Assembly (NCBI RefSeq): GCF_004798865.1
Contig: NW_025335854.1
Coordinates: 9,444,951-9,508,950 of the forward strand
Source: Varanus komodoensis
Taxonomy: Eukaryota > Chordata > Lepidosauria > Squamata > Varanidae
Direction of reading: 5' to 3'
Length of the DNA: 64,000 nt
Notes under the pieces: model-generated
What the model saw: only the letters and a program-made list of their open reading frames with translations
What the model was told of the DNA's origin: nothing
Databases searched by the model: none
In this document: positions 1-25,821 of the stretch, in pieces
Layout: every line of letters starts with the position of its first letter
Position numbering within the stretch: the first letter of the stretch is position 1
Translations under genes and position numbers: made by a program

Positions 1-420
1 CTCCCTTACTCCGGGGGCCTCCAGCCGCCCCAGGGAGGCCCTCTTCGGGTTCACCCGCCGCGGGGGGCGAGGGGCGCGAGGCCGCTCTCCGGGCCTGCTC
101 CCCTTTCCCGAGGGGACCGAAAAACACCGTCTACGTACCTCCAGGGGGGGTGGGACGAGCCCGAACACCCTTCCGGAAGCGCAACCCCCGCCGAGTCACG
201 CCCCGGAAGAACATCCCCTCCCCAAATGCCTTGACGGACGAGCGTTTCCCCCTGCCCGGGCGAAAGAGTTTTCGCGTCAGGTAGCCGCGCCCCCACCATA
301 GAGAAGGGCAGGGGGCGGGGCCTGGGCCTGGAGGCAGCGGCCTCCAAACCTCTGTGGGCGGAGACCATGGTCCCTGGGGGCAGGAGAGGGGCGGGAACAG
401 GCGGGTCGCGCGCCGCGCCG

Positions 421-428
421 TCACGTGA
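421..428. promoter_or_regulatory. Palindromic E-box TCACGTGA
   Basis: TCACGTGA is a perfect 8-base palindrome of the USF/TFE3/MYC-MAX class. It lies about 55 bases upstream of the predicted GAS5 start, in the position of a proximal promoter element. The motif is seen directly; its use is inferred. Confidence 0.5.
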
Positions 429-445
429 CCGCGCGTTCCCGCGCG

Positions 446-453
446 CTATATAG
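446..453 (+). promoter_or_regulatory. TATA box of GAS5
   Basis: CTATATAG stands alone in otherwise GC-only DNA. It is about 30 bases upstream of the pyrimidine tract CTTTTC at 479-484, which is the expected 5'TOP start of GAS5. TATA-like elements at this spacing are common in 5'TOP genes. Confidence 0.6.
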
Positions 454-1280
454 GAAGAGGAGCTCCGCCTCTCTCGTTCTTTTCGGGCTGCGCTGTGTAA
501 GTCGCTGAGGTGGGTCGTGAGCCAAAATCCGATTTTTTTATTCTGGTCAATACGGTTCCCTCCAGTATCTGTGAAGCGCGCAGGGGTTTTAGGGCGCGTG
601 GGTGCAACGGATGGGGTCGGGGGTGCGCGGATGGGGGTGGATTTTCTTGGCACTCCGTTCCGCTCTTCGGCGGGATGCGAGGCCTAGAAGGGCGACGGCG
701 CCCGGGTGGCGATGCGGCGTGCGGGCTTCGGCGGGAAAGCGCAGGCAGGCAGGAGCAGCAGCCGCGGAGCTTCCGGGGGAAGCATCGAGCGACCCTTGGG
801 GCGCTGTTCGGCTCTCCCGTTAGTACTATACCGCATTCAAACTGTGGCAGAACAGTAACTTTAAAACCAAGCAAAATCTCGACCTAAACAGAACCGTTCG
901 ATAGGCCATAGGTTGAGTACCAAAAACAGGAGGGCGTTGGTAGAAGGCTGAAATAACTTGAAAAGAAGAGAATTGCGAGGGAAATTTGAAGAATAAGGAA
1001 TGGTTTCGGACCTCGGTAGGAATGTAAAGTGCATTCTATATAGCTTGATTTGCGGACAAAGTTAGGAAGCCTCATAATAGTTCCAAAGCGTAGCTTACTC
1101 GACAAGAATTGCAAGCTTAATGCCGGCATTTACTTTAGATTGTACAGATGGTGTTGAGTTATGCAACGCAACTAAGCAGTGGAGTAAAAGAATTGTTGTG
1201 AGCATATAGTCTTGCCTAAACTCCTGGCCATTGTAGGAAATCTCCCAGTGTAAGCCCCTGAACAAGGTAAGCGAGCCTTC

Positions 1281-1352
1281 CCTGCGCATGATGATACATG
1301 ATGTTGGTAGGGACATCTGAGAAAATGATGAGGACCAACATCGCTGAGCAGG
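1281..1352 (+). ncRNA. SNORD74: Box C/D snoRNA SNORD74
   Basis: Box C ATGATGA is at 1288-1294 and box D CTGA at 1344-1347. The terminal stem is CCTGC (1281-1285) with GCAGG (1348-1352). The guide before D' (CTGA, 1317-1320) reads GTTGGTAGGGACAT, the signature of SNORD74, which directs methylation of 28S rRNA (human C3820, from memory). It lies 56 nt before a candidate acceptor. Confidence 0.93.
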
Positions 1353-2573
1353 CCAGGGCTAGGATGTACTCCTGGTTGCTTCTCTGACCTTGAATATTCT
1401 CTTCTTAGTCTGTAAGAGCCTAAGAGCCAGTAAACACAGCTGGAAAAGCAGAAGTAGAAATTATACAACAGCGGTTTGTCTTAATACGGGTCGCATGAGG
1501 AACTATGCTGCCTTTTGGCTCTGCAGTTGGCATTTCAGAGATAGCTAGGCTTGCCATCAGTGCAGTATCAGTTTTGAATGCTATCTCACTTGCAGCATGG
1601 TAGGAACCTTGAACCTAGAGGGTTAGTCCCTTTTTGAATGGTTGGGAAATCCTACTTTAAAAATGTGATGGTGTTTCCGGATATTTGTATTTTGGGGTGT
1701 GAAAAACATGCCTGTGCCTCTTGTTTTCAACGAGAAACTCTGGAGGGAGATAATGGGCTTTTGCAGCATGGGTGCCCCGTTGAAATGAGGTGTCCTCCTG
1801 TTCTATTACTGTCAGTTCCTGAACACTCCAAATATTTTGCCTTCTCTTATTTTGAGCAAGATGCTTTAGATGGAAGAAACACCCATATCTGCCTTGAACT
1901 TGTTTCATATAAATGGAGACCTTAAATGAAACTAAACTTGGGGTGCCTGCCATTCCTTCCATAGCCAAAAATAGCACCAGCAGGACTAGTCCTCCCACAT
2001 ACTCTTAAAAAAAGTGAAGAGTACCTGCACTTTTGGACGTGTTTAGCGTAAAACATTAAATTGCCCTGCAAATTCAAGCATTTCATAGTACTTTCCAGAT
2101 TAGACGGTTCTGGCTTGGAGAATGGCAGCTCATATGTAATTTATACTAATTACTGCAGTTGAGACATTTGAAAGGTTAAAACAGCTTTAAGTGTTGTCCA
2201 GATATAACACCAAGGTTGTAAGTTGTGCAGAAGCTGAAGTCAATGTTGTCTCTCATTTGCACATTAGTCTTAAGAGCTAGCCTGCATTATACTTAAGCAG
2301 TTATGGTCTGCTGGGAGAGTAACAGTGTAGTCCATTTAATACTTTTGAGCAGTGATGGGGCTGAGGCTGATTTGGATTGCCAGTCAAAGCTATCACACTA
2401 TTCTGTTAGTGGGCTCTGCATTATTTTTAAAAAGGTCTGGCTGTATGAAAAACCTTATTTCTTTTTCTTTAGAGCTTCAGAAGATCAAGACTCCCATCTG
2501 CAAAGGTATTTTACTTTTTATAGATGTAGAGGTATTGTTCAGATTGTTTCAGCAATGCTGCTTAGCTTACATG

Positions 2574-2658
2574 GTGCCACAATGATGACCCCTATTTGCT
2601 ACTCTTGATCAGAAGAATGATGAGAAGGCTTAACCACCTTTGTTCTAAACTGAGGCAC
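2574..2658 (+). ncRNA. SNORD76: Box C/D snoRNA SNORD76
   Basis: Box C ATGATGA is at 2582-2588 and box D CTGA at 2650-2653. The stem is GTGCC with GGCAC. The segment TATTTGCTACTCTTGA and the internal C' AATGATGAG match mammalian SNORD76, a 28S guide. The acceptor of the next exon is 71 nt downstream. Confidence 0.93.
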
Positions 2659-2886
2659 AGTGATTGCTCTTGAACAATGGAGTGCCATGTTTAGGTATTT
2701 GGTTTAATATTTCGTTTTTCCCCTCGCAGGGTTTAACAAATGATCCAGAGGCTATAAAAGGAAGATATACTGGTAAGAGTCCTACAGAATGTGCCAGCAT
2801 AAACTTATCATTTGTCTGTGCAAGATTCAAGAGAATGTCATTTCAGCAATTGGCATTAAATGAAATTGGATTTTGTTGCAAACAAG

Positions 2887-2963
2887 GATGCAAATGATGA
2901 CAGCATAGTTCAGCAGACAATCTGTGACGAATGCTAATGTCTTTCGCTCCTATCTGATGCATA
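2887..2963 (+). ncRNA. SNORD77: Box C/D snoRNA of the SNORD77/SNORD80 family (SNORD77 position)
   Basis: Box C ATGATGA is at 2894-2900 and box D CTGA at 2954-2957, with a short stem ATGC/GCAT. It carries GCATAGTTCAGCAGA, shared by SNORD77 and SNORD80, and also the D-box guide TCTTTCGCTCCTAT, which I know from SNORD80. Its place after SNORD76 is that of SNORD77. A second copy with the same two guides is at 7658-7731. The name is therefore a positional choice. Confidence 0.8.
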
Positions 2964-3905
2964 CTTGTTGGCATTTTGGATTTCTCTGCCACCAGTTCAC
3001 TAGATAGCCCGATTTGCGTGGATGCCTGTCACTGCTGTTGCACTGCAACATGTCAGCATTTAACAGATGAGGGCCTGAATAGCTTGGGAATGCTGGTTGC
3101 TTAGGAAACTAGTTCCAAGTTTCCAGTGTAGCAGCATGATGGACATAATCTTGACTGTCAAATTTTAACTTTCAGTCTAAATTCAGATTGCAGCCTGTCA
3201 TAACTTAAATATTTTTTCTTATAGGTTCATTACTTGCAGCAAGATTAACATGGGGACTAGCTGCATTGCTATAAACCTCCGTTTGCCTCTACCTGCAAGC
3301 ACTCTAGCATGGATGGACCCTGGATAATCAAATAGGTGGTGTTGCAAAGAAAGTTGAGTAAGTGCTGAGAATCAAGAAGGCTTGTAGGGTTAACTAGGCA
3401 TCCATCCCTTGTCATGAATAATGGCCATTCATACTATGAATGATAGTATGGAGCATTAGTAACGAAGATACTTGGCTCCAGTCTGCTCTAATGGAGCAGA
3501 CGCTCCTGTCTTGGAACATGTTAACATACCCATCCTGTGCTACTGCCTGTCTGATGTTTTCACCCGGCCTGGGGAAGCGTCACTGCAATGATAGGCTGAT
3601 ACTAGGTCTTCATGCAAATTAACAATCCAAAGGTGTAAACAGCATATGTGAAATTCCAAAGTGCCAAGCGCTTGAGCCTCTTCTGTGGCATTGGTATTTT
3701 TGTAGTTATTAGGCTTTGCCTTAATTTTGGAATCCATTTAACTCCTGTACCAGTGATGGGGGAGTTGCCTGATTATCTGAAATCTTGGTCTTCATCTTAA
3801 AGAGAAGAATAGCCCCAGTGCAGTCACTTGACTAGAACCTCTGAGGCTCTGCTGATGTTGCTTGAACATTGGGTTGGTGACTTGCCATTATAAGGAGTTA
3901 ATCTG

Positions 3906-3969
3906 CTGTATATGATGCTGAATCAGGTCTCTGATCTAAATGAGGATAACGGAATTCAAACTGATACAG
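3906..3969 (+). ncRNA. Unassigned box C/D snoRNA in GAS5 intron
   Basis: Box C ATGATGC is at 3912-3918, D' CTGA at 3931-3934 and box D CTGA at 3961-3964. The terminal stem is CTGTA (3906-3910) with TACAG (3965-3969). It ends 70 nt before the acceptor at 4039, the canonical spacing. Its guides (ending AATCAGGTCT before D', and GATAACGGAATTCAAA before D) do not match any GAS5 snoRNA I recognise. It sits between the SNORD77 and SNORD44 positions. Weak resemblance to SNORD78 around D' may reflect common origin. Confidence 0.72.
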
Positions 3970-4214
3970 TGGAGGGTTGTAGGCAGTTTTTTAAAAAACT
4001 GAAGCTCAGCACATGTCTAAAAATGCTCTCTCTTAACAGGTCCTCGTGACTGGACTAGACTGAAAAATAAGCATCGGGATATCTCTGAAGTAAAAAGGTA
4101 CATTTGGGGACATGCGACCAGGATGCCTTTTAGCACAAATAGGGAGCAGTGTGGCAAAAGTTTCTTGGAGGCTGTGGAGCTTTTCCAGAAGATAGCTGGA
4201 TGATGGCTTAATTG

Positions 4215-4305
4215 GGGATAGGCAACCCCTGGCCCCAGATGTTCTGGACTAAAGCTGCCATGATTCCTGACCATTGGCCATGCTGATTTGGGGCCATGTG
4301 ACTTC
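4215..4305. mobile_element. hAT-like MITE fragment in GAS5 intron
   Basis: CCCCAGATGTTCTGGACTAA and CCTGACCATTGGCCATGCTG match the common squamate foldback element. It lies in the intron upstream of SNORD44. Confidence 0.7.
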
Positions 4306-4430
4306 CTTTGACCGGCAAGTTGACTATCCTTTTGAAATAAGTCCCAGCATTTTCTGCCTTCTGGTTAAGTTTTGAACACGTGGCTTGATAACGTTTAGCG
4401 TGTGCCTGTTGCGTAGTCCAATGCAAGCAG

Positions 4431-4502
4431 CCTGTGTGATGAGAAGCCAATAAAGCTGACTTAAATAATGGAGGTTGGTAATTAGCTCTACCTGACTTCA
4501 GG
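4431..4502 (+). ncRNA. SNORD44: Box C/D snoRNA SNORD44
   Basis: Box C GTGATGA is at 4436-4442 and box D CTGA at 4492-4495. The stem is CCTG/CAGG. The D-box guide GGTAATTAGCTCTAC is close to the SNORD44 guide for 18S rRNA (human A166, from memory). An acceptor lies 70 nt downstream, at 4572. Confidence 0.88.
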
Positions 4503-5078
4503 TAACTGCTTGCATTTGTCTCATCTTACTGCAGGCTTTCTGTGGACTCTCCTTAAACATCCTCTTTTGCAGGTCTTGGGTGACTTTGAAGAGCTCTTTG
4601 TACTTACACTGCTGAGAAAGGTAATTCATTACAAGACTTTGAGTGAAACTTGAGGAGTGACTGAGAAGGGAATGAGACTGTGTGGATGGGCATCTGGCCA
4701 GCAATTCCCTGCTATAATGGACAGCTGGAATGGTCTTAAATATTTAAGGCAGTTGAGCATGGAAGGTACAAAAGTACCAGCTTCAGTAATAGGAACTTAA
4801 ATGGCCACATCTGAAGGGAGAGTTAGTGTGTCCATCTGACATTCCATAAGAATTGACAGCTGTCCAGTTGTGTGGCAGTGTACCATCAGTTTGAGTTCGT
4901 TCCTTGGGTTACTAAAATCTGGAGCTGGCCACTGTTTCTGCCTAGGCAGCTGTTTGTCCTGCTAAAGAAGACTGTCCCAGTGTTGAGGCCTAGAGTCATG
5001 GAGGATGCAGTCTGGAATGGCTGCGAAATATGTTACTATCACTATCAGTGTTAATTTCCTCAGGAATCTTAAAGCCAG

Positions 5079-5150
5079 CAGGGTTCAAAATGATGAGTGA
5101 ATGTCTGATCTGAAATCAGTGTGGATTAATTTTTGTACTGAAAGACCCTG
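5079..5150 (+). ncRNA. SNORD78: Box C/D snoRNA, probable SNORD78
   Basis: Box C ATGATGA is at 5090-5096 and box D CTGA at 5138-5141. The stem is CAGGGT with ACCCTG. AATGTCTGATCTGAAAT around D' matches SNORD78, but the stretch before box D differs from the human sequence I remember. Position after SNORD44 agrees with SNORD78. Confidence 0.75.
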
Positions 5151-5343
5151 TAAAGTTACTCAAAGCTACTCCTTTCATAGTACTGAATTCTTAATGTGTT
5201 CAAGTTTTGTGCATATAAATTGCTAAATGAATTCTTCAACTCTTACCTAGGTTCGGGCTAGGGGATTAACTAATTGGAGGTAAGAACCAATTTTATCTCT
5301 GTCCTTTAGGAATTGCTTATCCAAGACTATTTCGAAGGCACTT

Positions 5344-5423
5344 GTAACCAGTGATGAAGTTTTGATTCTGCCAGATGAGTTCTAATGATATCAACCCCAT
5401 TCCGTTCCATTTTCTGAGGTTAC
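5344..5423 (+). ncRNA. SNORD47: Box C/D snoRNA SNORD47
   Basis: Box C GTGATGA is at 5351-5357 and box D CTGA at 5414-5417. The stem GTAACC/GGTTAC is perfect. TAATGATATCA and CCGTTCCATTTT match mammalian SNORD47, a 28S guide. In mammals SNORD47 lies after SNORD80; here it precedes SNORD75. Confidence 0.92.
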
Positions 5424-6015
5424 ATTTCCTGGTGTCCATTAAGGCTTAGGAGCTGAGAGAAGAATTGTGGTTCTTTTCATGCTTACCACTTGCACCTATG
5501 GAGTATGCTGGCTTTTATGTCAGGCTTCCTGTTAACAAGTTCGGGGATAGGTGTCCCGTGTTTGCCATCCACCCACCTGTATTTAGTTCTGGTCAAAACT
5601 TTCATTTTGCCAGTTCCCAGCAAGAACCGTGTTGCCTGTGCAGCCTTGAAGTAAAGATTACAAAATTATGAGCCAAGCTTTGCAGAATTTGTTGCCATTT
5701 TCTAACAATGCTTTTTGTTTCTTTAAAGTACTGATAGAAGGCCAGGCTCCAATATTCCTCTACTGAGACAGGTTAGTACCATGATCATTTAATTGGCTAG
5801 AAATCAGAAGGCTAAGATCTGGCCCTGAAGGTTTAAGTTGGTTGGTTGGTTTATGGAATTTGGTTGGATTTGGAGAGGTGTTATGGGCTAGTAGCATTTT
5901 GAACTGTGAAATGGATCAATGGTTTGATTATATACGGCATTTTCACCTATTTTCGCATTCCATTCTTTCAGAAATTAAATTCATCCCCAGAAATGAGTGA
6001 GGGCATGCTAAGGGA

Positions 6016-6082
6016 AAAAGCCAATGATGTTTTAAGAGTAGTGGACAGAACAGTTTTCTGAAAACCTTACACTGAGGCTTTT
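6016..6082 (+). ncRNA. SNORD75: Box C/D snoRNA SNORD75
   Basis: Box C ATGATGT is at 6024-6030 and box D CTGA at 6072-6075. The stem AAAAGCC/GGCTTTT is perfect. TTAAGAGTAGTGGACAGAA is the SNORD75 signature (28S guide). In mammals it follows SNORD74; here it is the eighth snoRNA. Confidence 0.93.
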
Positions 6083-6938
6083 AGGGGAGATGTGTGTTAT
6101 ATAGCAGAAGAGAAAGTCACCAGACCAGGGGCTGTGAGTTACCCAGTGAATACAGTCAGCTTCACATGGACTGGGAGAACAGGAGGTCTTGCCAAGTACC
6201 TGTTTGGACATGGGTCCACTCAAGCGTGTGATGGCTTGCAGTGAGAGCTCTTCCACCTCTGTGTTGGGGTCAGATGATGATGCTTGGCCTTTGTTTCAGA
6301 GTGAGGAAACATGAAGAGGACTGGCTTGAGGCATCAGAGAACCGGTGAGTGTAATGGCCAAATGCAGCAGGTCCCGAAAGCGAGGCGAGTCCCTCCTAGG
6401 TGGCGGAAGCTGCTGGCAAGAGCATCCTGCTCCTTTAAGGCTGTTCTCTCCACTGTAAACGCACATGCCAGTCCCACAAACAAACAAGTCTTGACTGCAG
6501 TTCAAAGTGACCCTTCCCCTTTACCATAAAGGAGTAAGAATCAGCAAGGGGTCACCCCAGAGTCCTTCTGGATCTGGAATACCAATCAGTGTCCCTACAC
6601 TTGTACTTCACTTTCCTATATAAAATATAGTCAAAATGGTTTGTGAAGAAAAGAGCAAGTAACAAACAAGCCATGTACTAAAAGGTGGTACAAGATGGAG
6701 GGAGGAGTGGCTGCTGCAGATCGCATCGGGGTGGCAGGAGAGTGTGGAGCCCCTCACTCGAAGTCAGCAGTACTTCGACCCTCAGGCCAGGGAAGCAGGG
6801 AGCCCGCCTCTGCCCTCAGCTGATGTGGCAGCGGCTGACATCCAGCACTCGATGACAGCTGGTTCTTTTGAGCTGCATGGAGTGGTCCCTTAACTCAGTT
6901 CATGTAACGTGCTGTTAACGGTAGTCATATTTATTTAA

Positions 6939-7033
6939 TGTACTGTTACTGATGAACTTGTGTAATACAATGGGAATCTCTCTGAAATGTAAAGAGTTTT
7001 ACCTTGAAGAGAATTTTGCACTGAAACAGTACA
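6939..7033 (+). ncRNA. SNORD79: Box C/D snoRNA SNORD79
   Basis: Box C CTGATGA is at 6949-6955 and box D CTGA at 7021-7024. A perfect 9-bp stem TGTACTGTT/AACAGTACA closes it. The guide CAATGGGAATCTCT before D' matches SNORD79 (28S). The acceptor of the next exon is 71 nt downstream. Confidence 0.9.
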
Positions 7034-7657
7034 TTGGTGGGACTGCCTCCACGTGGGGCCGCATTGTGGGCCCCAGTGGTAAAATCATGTCAACTTTCCT
7101 ACAGATTAAACCGGCTGGTGTCCTGGCAGGACTTCTGTCCCTCTGAGGTAAGCACTCCGTGCCTGGTGCACCGCTTGAGAAAAAGACGTCACTGTGCACC
7201 ATATTTAAGTCCATAGGCAGCATAGCTGCCCCATGCTGCAGCCGAGGCCTTGGTTTGCGCAGAAACAACTTGATCTGTTACCGGTTCTAGCAGCAAAGCA
7301 CACAGCAAGCCTGAAGTGGCCAAATGGAGCTTAGAACTAGGCTTTGGTGTAGCTGTTCTTGAGCACAGCCAGGGCTTGGCTCCTCTAGGCTTGGTTAGTG
7401 GTGTGCTGCCAGCGTGGTGGCAAAATGTTTTTTTCTCCCAGGCTCCCCATGGGATTTGGTTTGTGGGGTGTAGCCCCTGGCCCCTCCAAAGCCTGCCTCT
7501 TAGAATTGTCCAGTGTTGCACCAGCTAGCAGTGTTGAGATTAACATGCACTATCCAAATCTGATGGATTTCAGAGGCTGCATTTACAAGTCCATTGCTCA
7601 TTTCCCTCTCTAGAGATAGTGAGAGCAAAGAGCTTAGAGGGGTGCATGTAAGAATCC

Positions 7658-7731
7658 AGATACAATGATGATCACATAGTTCAGCAGAGGGAACCGTGCT
7701 GAATTGTCTTTCGCTCCTATCTGATGTATCT
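7658..7731 (+). ncRNA. SNORD80: Box C/D snoRNA SNORD80
   Basis: Box C ATGATGA is at 7665-7671 and box D CTGA at 7721-7724. The stem AGATAC/GTATCT is perfect. It carries ACATAGTTCAGCAGA and the D guide GTCTTTCGCTCCTAT of SNORD80, which direct two 28S methylations (human A1521 and G1612, from memory). Confidence 0.93.
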
Positions 7732-8254
7732 CGCACCCCTTTTAGGGCAACCTGGGGTTAGCGCTCCTGAGACCAGTATGAGGGGACTGTCTGTCAGAGA
7801 CCCTCTTTAAATGATAGCAACTATGGAAAGAAGCCAGGCAGCCTTGTTTCAGTAAAATTTTTGTTAGCATCTTTTCTGCAGTGGTAATATTTTCAATATT
7901 ACCTTGACTTAATTACTTGACTGTGACTTAGAACAAAAGTGGAAGTTTAGGTAATGTTTGCGATGAATCAGTGCTAAAGCTGATTAACATGACCTGCTTT
8001 TGTTTGGGTAACAAAGGGAAAGCGTTCTTTTTGGTAGTCAATTTTGTGCAAAGGTTGAGGCAAATTGTATGTGGCAGGCTGATGCAGAATGTTCTTTCGT
8101 GCAAACTAGTGGTCTGTTTCCTGAGGTATGCTTCATTTGCTCTCCCTTGTATACTAATACCCATCTCAATTCATAGGAATCCACCATTTTGAACTGGCTG
8201 TTGACTTGAAAGGGTAGGCATCATTCCTTTATATGGATACAATGTCTGTGGGGA

Positions 8255-8330
8255 GATACAAATGATGATACCTTTGCCTTGAACTCTCTCTCTGATCATG
8301 TGATGGAAAATGCGAGGTCTGATGCAATCA
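8255..8330 (+). ncRNA. SNORD81: Box C/D snoRNA SNORD81
   Basis: Box C ATGATGA is at 8262-8268 and box D CTGA at 8319-8322. CTTGAACTCTCTCTCTGAT, ending in D', matches the SNORD81 guide (28S). It is in the last intron, as in mammals, about 75 nt before the terminal acceptor at 8400. The terminal stem is weak, so the ends are approximate. Confidence 0.88.
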
Positions 8331-8488
8331 CTGTGCAAGATATGCTATGCTAGAGAGCTGCCAATACAGCGTGGTGACTTTCCTTTTCCTCCCATCCCAG
8401 ATGCGAGAAGCCCTGCCCTTTCTCCAGAAGAGATTTAATTTCAAGTGTTGGAAGAGAAGCTTGAAACCAACAGCTGCGGCATTGGGAT

Positions 8489-8494
8489 AATAAA
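8489..8494 (+). terminator. GAS5 polyadenylation signal AATAAA
   Basis: AATAAA lies about 90 nt into the terminal exon that begins at 8401. Cleavage is expected near 8510-8515. Confidence 0.7.
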
Positions 8495-8515
8495 ATGATT
8501 GTTAATCCTATTCAC

Positions 8516-9259
8516 ATGTTTATTGGCTCTTTTTAGTACATGGGGCAGGTATGGGGGCCCAGACACCACTTCCTCATTCAGTCCTCTGGGAGTCTCAAAG
8601 ATGGCCATTCACGATTCCTACGACCCCTTCCACTCCTTTACTTGGCAGCTTCCCAGCTTTTGCACAATTTCACATTTTAAAAGGTTTAAATGTCTCTCTT
8701 AAAGCTTAGTTACAGGCAGTAAGAATCAGAGGCTACAGTACATTATTTGCCCAGGCAGTTTTTTCTTCACTTGCACTGACCTCGGCTCCACCCACTATTG
8801 GAATGTGGCTAATGTTTCCAAAATGGAATGTAGCTCTTGAGCTAAAAGGTTCTCTCCCGCCTGGACAGGACACTCAACCTCCAGGCCCTTCCTCAGGGTG
8901 CAGAGCCACCTCCCTGTTGCAGCCTGCCTGGGACCAAATTTGCCATCTTCCTGGCATCCTGTCAAGACAGCCCTTTATGCAGAGAATTTCTCTTTGGTTT
9001 ATTCAGAGCTCTGAGGGGATCATTCAGGTGAATAATCTTTAGTAGGCCTTACTGTACTTTAAATTTTAACATTGTATTGTAAATTGTCCAGAGGCCCTAG
9101 GCAATGAGGCCACATAGAACTGAAATAAAAGGGTAGACTCCTGCAAGGTGATCAAACTGGCCAGTCCTAGAGATCAACCCTGACTGTGCTTTAGGATTAA
9201 ATCCCACAGCAGTCTTAGAAGCCTGGAGCTGAATAAGGAATGCAGTTACTGTAATAATA
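8516..9259. other. Convergent intergenic region GAS5 / DARS2
   Basis: About 740 bases separate the 3' ends of GAS5 (+) and DARS2 (-). I see no gene or recognisable repeat. An AATAAA on the plus strand near 9124 has no transcript assigned to it. Confidence 0.5.
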
Positions 9260-9278
9260 CTGTAATTTAAGTTTCATT

Positions 9279-9284
9279 TTTATT
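9279..9284 (-). terminator. DARS2 polyadenylation signal
   Basis: TTTATT on the plus strand is AATAAA for DARS2, giving a 3' UTR of about 300 nt below the stop codon at 9574-9576. Confidence 0.6.
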
Positions 9285-9573
9285 CACATTTCAGATGCAT
9301 GCACAAAACTACTGAAATTTGAATCCCATGTAGCAAAATATGAATTCTATTTTAACAAGTTCCATCTCCACATGGTTTCTTCAATCAGAATTTTGTCCTA
9401 GTATTTAAAATATGAGGCGCGACTCCTCAGCAGAAGGAAGCAGCAGTGGTAGATGCTGCAATCTGAGAAGGCCCCCTAAATCGATTTAAGTCCTCTGCCT
9501 GATGCATAATTGCTAGAGCGGCTGTGATACTGGTGGAGAACAAAGGCCGGCGTACAGGTGGCCCCAGAACCTG

Positions 9574-25821
<16,248 letters not shown>

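Larger units (their letters stand above)
1..830. promoter_or_regulatory. CpG island at the GAS5 / putative ZBTB37 divergent promoter
   Basis: The first 830 bases are very GC-rich and dense in CpG, in contrast to the AT-rich DNA that follows. The GAS5 transcription start lies inside. In other vertebrates ZBTB37 starts head-to-head with GAS5, so the left edge may carry the ZBTB37 first exon on the minus strand. No ZBTB37 coding sequence is visible here. Several long open frames in this stretch look like GC-driven artefacts. Confidence 0.75.
479..8515 (+). ncRNA. GAS5: GAS5, noncoding host gene of box C/D snoRNAs
   Basis: This 5'TOP gene makes a spliced noncoding RNA whose introns are processed into C/D snoRNAs that guide rRNA 2'-O-methylation in the nucleolus. 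Identity rests on ten snoRNAs matching the known GAS5 set and on the position next to DARS2. Exon 1 (about 479-496) starts in a pyrimidine tract and ends at a GTAAGT donor. Probable further exons, from splice sites, are 1409-1429 (weak), 2473-2505, 2730-2772, 3225-3335 (weak donor), 4040-4097, 4573-4620, 5251-5279, 5729-5771, 6300-6344, 7105-7147, 7882-7950 and the last from 8401. AATAAA is at 8489-8494. Most introns hold one snoRNA, several of them about 70 nt before the acceptor, as is usual for intronic C/D snoRNAs. No conserved long ORF is present. Exon limits are inferred and need RNA data. Confidence 0.85.

Noticed and set aside
51-653. 200-aa minus-strand open frame in the first CpG island
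   Set aside because: Low-complexity Pro/Arg/Ser composition driven by GC content, overlapping the GAS5 promoter and exon 1, with no splice context.
3425-3452. Small perfect hairpin CATACTAT/ATAGTATG
   Set aside because: Eight-base stem in AT-rich intron DNA, with no supporting context.
7948-7995. Short C/D-like hairpin with GCGATGA and CTGA closed by AGGTAATGTT/AACATGACCT
   Set aside because: Box C is imperfect, the loop is only about 13 nt, and it overlaps a probable GAS5 exon donor. Too short for a C/D snoRNA.
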